A stretch of DNA of 64,000 bases, taken from NCBI GenBank assembly GCA_032173965.1, contig CM063298.1:9423501-9487500 (forward strand), written 5' to 3'. Below, piece after piece: positions 37,896-48,060 of the stretch. This DNA is from Sitta carolinensis (Eukaryota; Chordata; Aves; Passeriformes; Sittidae). The notes under the pieces were generated by a model. The model made no database searches, was not told where the DNA came from, and was given only the letters and a program-made list of their open reading frames with translations. The number at the start of each line of letters is the position of its first letter. Positions within the stretch are counted from its first letter, which is position 1. The translations under genes and the position numbers were made by a program.

Positions 37896-40055
37896 GACGT
37901 GATCTGGCTCTTGCATCCAGCTCCTGGGAGCACCCAGGAGTGTTCCTGCCCCGGGAGGACATGGTGCAATGCAGCAGGTGTTTCCTGCAAACCTGGCCTT
38001 TGAAATGTGATAGGGCTTGTCTGAGCTCCAAGCCTGACCAGCTGATGTGGTGCAACACCTCCGAGGCAGGCTGGAGCTCTCCTGCTCATCCCACTCTTCA
38101 TTAGGTGATGCAGCTCTGGAACTGGGAAAGTCTCTGAGTGATACGTGTCAGAGAGGCTGGTTGAGTGGTAAATAAGGTTAGCAATATTGGGACCAGCTGT
38201 TCTGGGAGAGAGCAAATTGAAAACCAAATTGGTTGAGAAGTAAACCAGAAAAACATGAGGAGGGAGCTATGTGTGAGTCTCTGAGAGTGGTGAGAAGTAG
38301 CACAGAGCCAAAACAAAGAAATGTCTTGACAGCAGCAAGATTCAGGCCTGGAGGAGTGGGGCTGCTGGAGAGGGAGAAGAATCAAGTTTCTCCTTTCCAG
38401 CTTGACAGAAGTGATTCCCCTTTCTGCTGCAGGGCAGCCCCCTTCAGCTGGCTCTGACCCTCCTTTCAGTGAGGGCCAGCTGGCCTGACTCTGGGCTGGT
38501 CAATACCGAAGGAGCCTTTTCCAGATAATCCTTTTTCCATCAGTCCTGACCTCAGAGCCTCACTAAGAGACATTGAGGGGACCCAATGAATAACTGTGAG
38601 CACTCACTTCCTCCTCCCTCACCAAAAACGAGATGCCTGGTGACAGTGAAAAAAACCCAGCCCTTTGAAATTCATTTTGGAGTGTCACACCCACCTATCT
38701 CAACATCACCCAAATGCCTTGGTTTTGCCCCAGTCAGCATTTGGCTCTAGCCAAGGCTGAACAGGAAAAAATAGATTTCTGCCTTGTGTCCTTCCTCAGT
38801 GGCTCTCCTGGACTTTGTGCTGGAGCTGAGCAAAGCTGAGGGGCAGACTGGGAACACACCAGCCATCAGCACCCACTGCACCAGTACAGGAGCTGCTGTG
38901 GCCAGCACCTGGCTGCTCACTCACATGGGGCTGGGAGAATCCAGGGAGACCCTCAGCTAGAGCTCTGAGAGTGTTAGAGAAGGGGAAGACAAAAGAAAGG
39001 GCAATTGTCAGTGGTCATTTCTATCTCACCTTGTTTAAAGGAATTTGCCTCATCTTTTTTCCTTTCCCTCTGTCCAGCAAAGAAGGTGCAGAGCTTCCAA
39101 ACACAGGGAGGAAGCTGTGGCAGGCTGGGGGATCTGCAGAGCCTTAGCTGGCCCAGCTCAGAGGGTTCTGGAGGGGCACACAGCCCAGCCCTGGGATGCT
39201 GAGTACCCTGAGCCACAGTAAGGAGGGCACCAGCAGTGACTGCTGCTGCTGCTGGGGCTTCAGCTGGGGCAAGGAGGCAAGTGGGGGCCCCTGCTGAAGG
39301 GTGCTGAGCTGAACTGCTGCAGGACAAGGGTGCTCTGTAGCCCATCCCACAGCTCTCCTCGTAGCCTTGCTTGGGTTGTGTTCTGTGAGGTTTTCCAGAA
39401 GGGTTTGGGTGACCCCGTGGTCCTTGCAGGGAGTGAACTGGCCCTGAGCTGTAGCTGCTCCTGTGTTTGAGGTGTCCAGCTGCAAAGCCTGGCTGGTGTG
39501 CTCTGTGTGTGCAGCTGGGCAGGGCTGCCAGGGCTTGGAGGGGGCTGCCAGCAGTGGGGAGAGGGAGGAGGAGAGGAGGGGAGGAGTGTCCACTTGTGCT
39601 GGAAGCAGAGCTGACTCAGGGCTTTCTCCCCTGGGCTGGGTGCTGACTCAGCTGCTTGGCCTTTTCCTGGCTCCTCTGAAACCCAGAGGCATCTCCCGGG
39701 GCTCAGAGGCCACAGCAGAGCAGCAGGAGTCAGCACGGCTTGGTTTTGGGAGAGTCACGCCTCGACTCTCTTGGGGCAAGAGCCAAGAAGTTCAGTAAGA
39801 GCTGCAGGGTTGCTTCTGGGTGTGTTTTGTACTCCTGCTGGGGAGCACGTGCTGCTCAGCCTGGGCTGGTTCCTGGGGTGGATGTGTGCTTCTGCTGCTG
39901 GGTCCCCCACTGCAGGGCTGGGTTGGGGCAGGGGCTTTTCCTTTGGCCTCCCTGGAGTGTTATTCCATGGCATTACTCATGCCTGTGTCAGAACACACTC
40001 CCTGCTCTGCTGCAGGGTGAGGCTGAGCTTCTGGGGTGGAAAACACACCATGGAG
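37896..40055. other. Intergenic, no gene seen
   Basis: GC-moderate sequence with several unsupported open frames on both strands. I see no conserved protein motif and no clear retroelement. The boundary of the hepadnaviral homology to its right is uncertain by a few tens of bases. Confidence 0.55.
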
Positions 40056-40476
40056 GTTGTGCCAGCAATTTATCACCCTATCAAGTGATGCTTCCTTAAC
40101 CTGAGTATAAACTCTCCAATGTGTCCAAATTCTTGCTAATATAGGATCATCAAGTTTCCATGGAATAATTCTCTCCTCTTGGGATTGAAACAGATCATGC
40201 AAACCTATTTGTTGTGTTTCTTCCACAACTAAATGGCACTTGGGAACTTGTGGTGTATCCTCAGGGATGTGTGGTTTTAGAGCATCAGCTACAGGACACA
40301 TGAGTAGTCTGTCAGAAATCTTCCAATAATTCAATTAAATGATCAGCAAGAATAACATGCTTCTTTATTTTTGAGTCATCCCTGGACAAATAAGGCTCAA
40401 TAGCTTGTTTAGCATCTCTTAATAAGTCATCAATGGTAGGAAAGAAATCATTTGGCGAATAAAAAATATTTGACAG
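40056..40476 (-). pseudogene. Endogenous hepadnavirus core (capsid) gene fragment, 5' and middle part
   Basis: Read on the minus strand, this segment resembles the capsid assembly domain of avian hepadnaviruses. The diagnostic pieces in order are NDFFP (40438-40452), a run of acidic and Lys/His-rich helix residues, an EDF segment before 40315, EERI (40167-40178) and SLDR (40077-40088). The relic is broken in two ways: an in-frame TGA at 40312-40314, where a Trp would be expected, and a net +1 (or -2) frameshift between about 40303 and 40289, after which the homology continues in another frame to about 40056. The C-terminal arginine-rich domain and the polymerase and surface genes are absent. 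It directly abuts the LTR at 40477. It is non-functional. The identification is by recognition of the family pattern, not by a search. Confidence 0.88.
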
Positions 40477-40867
40477 TGTAGTCTGGGTCTTTCAGGCCTG
40501 CAGCTTCAGAGTTTCTGAAGTTGATGTCACTGTGGAGAATAACACACGACACAAATTTCTCCAAAACAGCTTGGAGAGATGATCTGACTCTGTTTATTAC
40601 AAACAATGGCTCCCCTTTTATAGATTTTGGACAGACCACTGTGATTGGTGAACGAGCCACAGAACTCTTCACCCACACTGGACAAACCAGAGGGACATCA
40701 AAAGACAGTCTGTCCCACAGAAAGAATTCCAAACAGGAGTTTTGTTACACAAACAATCATGATGTTTATGTTCAATCTGTGGGAACAAGCTTCAGAAACC
40801 CAAAACATCAGGAAAAACCAGAGCTTTAGAAACTCAGAAGCTGCAGACTTGAAAGACCCAGACTACA
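40477..40867 (-). mobile_element. Solo LTR of an endogenous retrovirus, inserted in the hepadnavirus relic
   Basis: On the minus strand it starts TGTAGTCTGGG and ends CCAGACTACA, the TG...CA ends of a retroviral LTR. It has a CCAAT box (40644-40648), a TATAAAA box (40616-40622) and an AATAAA signal (40593-40598) in the right order and spacing for U3-R-U5. It is flanked by a 6 bp duplication with one mismatch (CTGTCC at 40868-40873, CTGTCA at 40471-40476, minus-strand sense). The outer 44 bases at each end form an imperfect inverted repeat with 40 of 44 matches, longer than is usual for LTR ends. No internal retroviral sequence is adjacent, so it is a solo LTR left by recombination. An ERVL- or ERVK-like family is possible. 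Confidence 0.9.
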
Positions 40868-40935
40868 GGACAGAGCACGAGGTGCATTGGCATCCACCTC
40901 TAGAGATAGATCATAAACAGAGGTGCACACCAAGG
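40868..40935 (-). pseudogene. Endogenous hepadnavirus precore end and core start fragment
   Basis: On the minus strand, upstream of the LTR, the segment LVCTSVYD (40910-40933) followed by DANAPRAL matches the avian hepadnaviral precore-core junction pattern. The codon in the position of the core initiator Met is GTG (40895-40897), so the core start is lost. The reading frame runs up to the target duplication, and if the LTR and one duplication copy are ignored it is in register with the downstream core segment. The frame also continues open to about 41230, but I recognise nothing viral beyond about 40940. Confidence 0.82.
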
Positions 40936-43900
40936 TACAGCAGCCAGCAAGGACAGCAGGGGCTGGGCTCTGCCCCCTGCAGCCCTGGGCACTCCGAAGT
41001 GCTGAGCTGGGGTGAGAGGAGCATCCTGTGCAAGCAATGAGGACTGACCTCAGCCTGGAGCCTGCGGTGGTGGGACCCTGCTGCAGCCAAAGGGATGCTG
41101 AGCCCAGCAGCTGTGCTGCCAATTCCTCGCTGTCCTGAGAGGGGGGTGGCTCTTTGCTGGTGCTTCCAGCAGCCCAGGAGGCTCCTCTCCCTCTGGGAAA
41201 GTGGGGCCTCGAGGCTGAACCCTGTGACAAACACGTTTATCCCACTTGAAATGAGCAGAGGCAGAAGGGCTTTGGGCCAGGCTGGAAGCAGAGCCCTGCT
41301 GCCACAAACAGAGGGGAGGGCACTGCTGACTGCATGGAAACCTGATGAAATTCCTTGCAGAAATGGCAGAGGTGCTGGAGGTGGATGAGGCATAAGGGTG
41401 TCACTGTGGGGCTGGGACATGTGCCCAGCCAAGCACTGGGGTGGCTGTGGAGGGGTTGCCCCATCACCAACCGGTTCCTCTGGTTCCTTGGGCTCTGGAG
41501 GATTCCTGTGCCAGATTGACCTGGAGTCAGACTGGTTTGTGCAGAGCCTGTATTTGCCTGGAGAGGAAAAAATAATAATAGTAATAATAATAATTAAAAA
41601 AACTCAGTTCAGTCACCTCAGCCCAGAGTTGTGTTTTTAAAGGGAGTGGTGTGGGGAAGGTCTTGGGCACCCCCAACTCTGATCTGGTGCTGTGCCTGCC
41701 CCAGGGCTGAACGGCTCCGTGGCTTTCAGGGAGGACAAATGGAACACAAACAAGCACATCTCTCATTGTGATGTGGATGGTGGCTGCTCTTGGCTGGACA
41801 GAGTGCTGGTAACACAGCTTGCCTGTGCATCGCTGGCTGAAGGGAGGAGGAAATTCAGGCATGGACCCATCTCAGGAGCAGATTTATCAGCATGGACACA
41901 AAATCAAAATCATTGAGTGGCTGCAGCTTAAGCCCTGTGTTAGTTGTCTGGGGCAGCTGAGCCAAACTTGCCTTGCCCTTGGGCTTTTTCCTTCTCACTG
42001 TGCAGTGTTACCACCCTTCCTTGGGTTGTTCTTAATCTGCTTATTCCAGAGAAATACTATCTGCCTGTTATTGTGCCCCAAATGTAGAAAGGCTTTCTGC
42101 CTTTCCCAGGGTGGAAAAAAAAGTGTTTTCAGAATCCCCCACAAATGTTGCTGCTCTGTAACAGTTTTCTTCAGTCCCACAGAGGATGTTTTAATCTGAA
42201 TTTTCCTCAGTACTTCAGGGTGTCACAGGAGCATCCCAGCCTGAATGCTGGTGGGCACTGGTGAGTTGGGGATGAATGGTGGGTTTTGGGCAGGGAAGGT
42301 GGAGCTGATTTCAGCCAGTGGGTGCCAGGCTCTGTGGAGATATGCCCCTGTCTGGGTTTGTCTATTCAAGTGCCTTTACTGACCTGTGGCTGCAAATGCC
42401 TCCTTATGCCATGGCTGTAAACACTGAAGGACTGGCTCCTGAGGCTCAGAGGATCTAGTAAATCTATTGATCATGCTTAAAAAAAATCTTTAGAAGTAGC
42501 CAAATTTTAGCCAAACCTCAGCCTTTATTTCCCTTAGATTTCCCCTGTTTCTGAAGCCCTTCAGAAGGGATGGGCTCAGCCCCAGGCCAGCCCACCTTTG
42601 CAGGGTTGTTTTTGCTCCCTGCCTTATCTCCCTTGTGACACCACGTGCCCTTTCCTTCCTCCTTCATGCTCCAGGGCTCTGCCAGGGCAGGAATGGGTGA
42701 TGATGTTAAGCAAGCCCTGTGTGAGCAGCCTGGCTATGGGGAACTGCTGCAGAGGCAGCAGAAGTGAAGCTGGCTGGAAAAACCCCTCCGTGTTTGTTGT
42801 TCAGCTTCCAAACCCCACGTAGTCATGGCTTAGCATTCAAAATTAAATTATCATTTCCTTCAAAGCCAAAGGCACCAGAATGTCTGACACTTGGGTGTGT
42901 CAAGGGGCAAATTTTATCTGCTGTGGCACAGAGATGGTCAGTGACTGCCACAAGGTGCAGAGCTGATGGGTGCCTCTGGTTGGGGCAGCACCCAGTGTTG
43001 GCTCTTTTCCTTCTTTCCACATCTCCAGGCTGGGCTCACTCTGCTGTGGGTGTGAACCCTGGGCTGCTGAGTCCTGCCTGGGCTCCCTGTCCTGCTCACA
43101 CAAGGCTTTTTTGGGACTCCCTTTGGCAGCGTGTCCCTTCTGGGCAGGCTGGGCTGGGCTGGGCTATGAGTGAGCAAAACTCAGGCATTTCATTTTTGCT
43201 TGTCAGGCTCCCTTGGGACAGGTAACCTGGTTCCAAAGCACTGAGAGGGGGTTCAGAGGGTCTGTGCTGTGCAGCCCTTGGCCTCCCCACTGTGGACACA
43301 CTTCATGGTGGGGTGAGCACATCCTTGTCCCTGTGGAGGCTGAGGCTGCTCTTAATGTGCCCTGGCTGGATCCTTCTGGGTGTGCTGGAGAGCTCTGCTG
43401 GTTTCCATGTGCTATGGAGGGAAAAAAAAGTCAGAAAAATCCAGGCTCTTTGATTCTCACTCAGAAATAAGCAACAGCACAAGCAGAGCATGGAAGACAG
43501 GGACACACCACTGGCCCCAGGGAAATGCTCTCTGCACCCAGCCCAGCTTCTTGCTTCTCTTGGGGGCACTAAGGATGAGCACAGGGGCGCTGAGGGCCCC
43601 TGCTCTGGCTCTCTTTTGACACTGGAGATCCAAGCAGATGGTCTGTCCATACAATGTGCTGATGTTTTTAGCTGTGAATGATGACTTAAGGTTTTAGCCT
43701 TTATGTTTTTCAAATCCCGTACTTCATTAGTGCATAACTCTCTATAAAGTGTTAGCTACTGCCTTCACATTTTGGTCAGGCAAAACAATTCCTCTGGGCC
43801 TGGAGCTCAAGGGCACCCTACAGCCTCAAGCCCTGAAAAGTATAAACAAAATAAATTGGGGAGAAGCAAACTGGGGGAGTATGACTTCATTACCTGAAGC

Positions 43901-45195
43901 TGGAATTGGAGGATTAACCCCTGATATGTAAATGGACCAAACTTAAAATTGTCTGAAAAGCTCATGACTGTTGTCCATCTTGGGTGTAGGCTCTGGGAGG
44001 CTTTGCACTGCCCAAGGTGCATCTGTTAAAGGCCTCTAATAAACACCCACTTTATTCTCTTAACCTTGTCCAGCCTCTGCTCTAGGCAGCCACTCCAAGG
44101 CACCAGGAGGAGCTGCAGAGGACTGGGCTGGTGGGGAGCAGAACCTGCAGCTGCTGCCTGTGGGATGACTGAAAATCACTTCTGGGGGTGTTTGATGGCA
44201 ATAACTGGCTGATATGACCACGTACCAAAGAGCTGCTTATCCACCAGACAGGGTGGATATTATCCCAGCCCTGGGAGGGGGGACTTGTGCTGCTCACACC
44301 CCGTGGAAAATCTCCTGGTGTAAATCCTGCAGGTTGCAAACTCGCTGTTGTTTAGATGGATGTGAGAGAGTTCAGCCCTGGGCTCTGCAAGCCTGAGGCA
44401 CACAAATGCTGCTGAAGAGTTAATGGGAAACAGAGTGTGCAGCAAAACAAAGACAGACCTTTGGAGGTCTCAGCTGCTCAGGGTAATATTTAGGTTTGGT
44501 GACTCTCTGTATCTTAGAGATGGGAATGCAGCAAAGCTCTTTCAGTCCAGAGTATACATGGAGCCCAACAAGACTGTGGGCTAATATCAACAAACCTTTT
44601 GGAAAAGCAGATCCTGTCTGCTGCAGCAAAGCCACAGTGTTATTTTTCTTTCAGCAAATGTATTGAGACAATAATAATGCTGTGCAGATTGGTTGTCCCT
44701 GGCCTACATGATTTATTAGGAAGCAGAAACAATTGGAGTTGCTGAGAAAAAACAAGCTTTGGACATGGATCTTTTTCTCCTCTTTTTTATTTTCATCTTT
44801 TCCCCTTGATTTCCTCATGAACTAAAAAAGGGCCACCTAGTCTGGTCCCAGGAGAGAGGTTGCCTTCTTCCTTGCATTTCTTACTGGACCACCAACCCTG
44901 GGCTTGCTGCTTAGACACTTCAGTGCTGGGGAGAAGTGGGGTGAGGCTGTGCTGGGGGGAGGCTGGGAGAAGGTGATACAGCCACACCGCGACATTTCCA
45001 GGCAGGACAGCAGGGCAGGCCTGCAGGAGGAGACCTGCAATCTGTTCCTAGCTGCCCGTGGCTCAGGGACAAGCGGTTTCCTCTCTCTGAGCCTGCCTCG
45101 CCCCACTTTATCCTGTTTATTTACTGCTAAAGCCGTCCAGAGTGGTGGTGCCCCAGGAGCTCAGCCCAGCTCAGACCTCCAGGAGCAATGGAAGC
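40936..45195. other. Intergenic, no gene seen
   Basis: Unique sequence with a small AAT microsatellite near 41570-41597 and numerous overlapping short open frames on both strands. Whether any hepadnaviral sequence extends right of 40940 cannot be decided by eye. There is no host gene. Confidence 0.55.
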
Positions 45196-45660
45196 ACAGG
45201 AGCTGCTTGTGGTGACAGGTCTCACACTGTGTCCTTGAGCTGCTTGTGGTGGCAGGTCCCACACTGTGTCCTTGAGCTGGTGGCAGGTCCCACACTGTGT
45301 CCTTGAGCTGCTTGTGGTGGCAGGTCTCACACTGCTGTCCTTGAGCTGGTGGCAGGTCCCACACTGCTGTCCTTGAGCTGCTTGTGGTGGCAGGTCCACA
45401 CTGCTGTCCTTGAGCTGGTGGCAGGTCCCACACTGCTGTCCTTGAGCTGCTTGTGGTGACAGGTCTCACACTGGTGTCCTTGAGCTGGTGGCAGGTCCCA
45501 CACTGCTGTCCTTGAGCTGCTTGTGGTGACAGGTCTCACACTGGTGTCCTTGAGCTGGTGGCAGGTCCCACACTGGTGTCCTCAAGCTATTAATGGTGGC
45601 AGGTCCTGCTCTGGTGGCCTTGAGCTCATTGTGGTGGCAGGTCCTGCCCTGGTGTCCTCA
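45196..45660. repeat. Minisatellite, alternating about 31 and 37 bp units
   Basis: About a dozen units contain GGCAGGTCCCACACTG and TCCTTGAGCTG. They alternate between a short form (GAGCTGGTGGCAGG) and a long form (GAGCTGCTTGTGGTGGCAGG). The right end decays into diverged units near 45600-45660. Apparent open frames on the minus strand are repeat artefacts. Confidence 0.93.
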
Positions 45661-47817
45661 GCTGCTGCTCCTTGCCTTTAGCAGAGGACATCTTTGGTTT
45701 AGAGTGGTTTATTTGCTGTTTCCTCAGTCAGTGACACCCTGGGGAAGGTGGGCAGGCCAGGCAGCCCCTCTGCCAGCACTCGTCCCCTGGCTGCTCAGGT
45801 GGCCTTGCTGGTTACAGAGTGGAGCCTCACACTGTCTGCAGGAGCTGGCTCTGGTCCCCTGTCCCCCCTGTGCTGTTCCACACCTTCCCCCTGCATGTTT
45901 TGGGGTAAAAGGGCTCTGCTGAAGGCTGGCTCAGGACTGTGGGGGTGGATGCTTCTCCACCCAGGGGCACTGGGATGCAGCCTTTGTGCAGGGTGAGCTT
46001 TCCTGACCCCCTTGACCTGCTGGCTGCCACCCGAAGCTCCTGGGGCTCCTGGGGGTTGTGTCCTCCCTCCACACCCCACTGCTGTGTGTGGCCATGGCCC
46101 CAGCTGCCCAGGGAGGCAGTAGCCAGCCGTGGTCAGGGAGCTGGGGCAGCTGGAGGACAAGGCTGTTCCTCCACCACAAACCCCTGATGAGAGGGGGATT
46201 CTGCTGGGGCTGGGTGGGAGCATCTCCCTGAACACCCCCTGAGGCTGAAGGGGGGTGAGCCTCATGTGCTGGGCTGTGTCAGGTGGTCCTGTTTGCCCTG
46301 CACATCCTGTGAGTTTGGTTAATAAAGTGCAAGGGGCTCCCTGGCAGAGTTGGAGGGGGCAGCACCAGGTGCTCTGGCAGCAAACTGCCGACGGAGTGTC
46401 TGCGGGAGTGAGTGATATCATCAGGGCTTGCTCTGCCTGCAGAAATGACTAAACACATTTTCTCTGGTTTCCAGTTGACCCCGTGGCTCCCTGTCGATGA
46501 TGGGAGCAGGCTGTTTAGGCTTGAGTTAATGGTGCCATGGCCAGCCCAAATCAGCCTCAAAAGCTGGAGATGGATTCTGCAGGTAGAGGGAGGGGGAAGA
46601 GCTGCATGCACTGCACCCAGCCCTTGCTGTTATTAAATCAGGGGTTGCTGAGAATCGTCTCTGATTCATGCTCCAGCTGAGACACCAGCATTTCACATTT
46701 GTCTGAAGGGATTAAGTTTTTAAAGCTCCTGCCCTTCTGGCTGTGTGTTTTCCTCCTACCAGTTAGCCTCAGCTCCCAATTTTTGAGAAAGACTGGAGCA
46801 TTGTGGGGGATTTTCCTTTGTGATCTTTTTCTTCCATGCCTGGAGTCAGCACAAAAAGGAGTCAGTGCAAATTAGCTATATTTGATTATTGCAAGGGGCT
46901 GAGGAGCCTTGGGTAATTGCTACATTTGGTTCCTTTTCTCTTGGGTTTCTCTGACATTTCAGATAGTAAATGAGCAGTTCCTTCCCCCTACAGATGTTTT
47001 CTGTTGGTTATAGTTGGGAAGAGACCATAGGTGATAAATCCATGTGCTTTTGTGTTTTTTCTAGCTGGAAACCAGCTAGATAATTTTTTTTTTTCTTGCT
47101 GAAATCAGAGTGGGCACAGGGCAGCTTTGGATGCTTCTGCCAGCAGGACTTCCCTCCCTTTCTCCCAACCCTGTTTGCATCAGAGAGGAGGAAGAGAAAA
47201 ATTGAATTATGATAGTCTGGCCCTCCCAATATTATTTTGCTTCACCCCTGGATCAATGTTAACACCAGCCTAGCCTGTGTTCCAGACTGAGGGCAGGAAA
47301 ATTTAGCTCTTTTTATTGCCCCATGGCAATTCCTCTCTCAATCCAGGCACATGCTCATGTTTTGGGTACATCACAGCGTATTTCTGGGCTCCTGGTTTTT
47401 TCCTGAGCTTCTGCCAGCTGCCTCCATGAAGCATCCATGGACAAAGTTGGAGCATGGCTTGCGTTTGTGGAGAAATCTCATGTCAAAATTGCCTGCAGGT
47501 TTGTCTTGGCTCCATGGAGCAGGGAGCCAAGGCACCTTTGCTGATGCTCTCTGGAGACAGAGGAACAACCAAAGGCAGATGAAGCATAAATGCTCTCTAA
47601 ATAAGGTCTGGCTTCCTCTGCACCAGAATACAAAGGGAGAGGAGAATCCACAAGATCGTGAACTCTTTAAACACTGAAGTTTTATAGTAAATAAAGGCTA
47701 GATTTTACTGAGCAATCTCAAAGTGATAAAACCTTATTTTGCCTTTGACAACATGATTGGAAGGAAGAGTAGCTGTCAGGCTATGGCAGCAATTGGCTGG
47801 TTTGTCCAAAGGACTCC
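45661..47817. other. Intergenic, no gene seen
   Basis: GC-rich to moderate unique sequence. Long overlapping open frames on both strands (45795-46421 minus, for instance) reflect low stop density in GC-rich DNA and show no domain. Confidence 0.55.
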
Positions 47818-48060
47818 TTGGGTTGTTTTGGGGTTTGAGGCCCCTCCAGTCTGGCTGAGGGTCTCAGAGCTGAACAGCACCCCCAGTTTAGGTCATGGAG
47901 CCTCCCCAGGCTGCTGCCTCCTCATGAAAACTGTGGGTGAGAGTGGGGCTGAGCACGGCTGCAGCCTCAGGAGACTCCATGACCTAAACTGGGGCTGCTG
48001 TTCAGCTCTGAGACCCTCAGCCAGACTGGAGGGGCCTTAAACCCCAGAACAACCCAGTGG
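47818..48060. repeat. Long inverted repeat, arms about 97 bp
   Basis: The left arm (47818-47914) and right arm (about 47961-48058) are reverse complements with about 6 mismatches in 95 positions (roughly 94%). The spacer is about 45 bp. Shared blocks include CCCCTCCAGTCTGGCTGAGG and GTTTAGGTCATGGAG. A transcript through it would form a long hairpin. I do not recognise the arms as a known transposable element. Confidence 0.92.

Noticed and set aside
37443..38104. Open frames of 72-150 codons rich in GVITLAAGR-type repeats
   Set aside because: They are translations of the 43 bp minisatellite.
39960..40334. Minus-strand 124-codon frame as a host gene exon
   Set aside because: Its middle part matches the hepadnaviral core pattern and continues in another frame upstream. 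The N-terminal codons before the frameshift and the tail after about 40056 are not homologous.
40477..40867. Interpretation as a DNA transposon or MITE because of the 44 bp inverted ends
   Set aside because: The TG...CA termini, 6 bp duplication, CCAAT and TATA boxes and poly(A) signal in U3-R-U5 order fit an LTR better.
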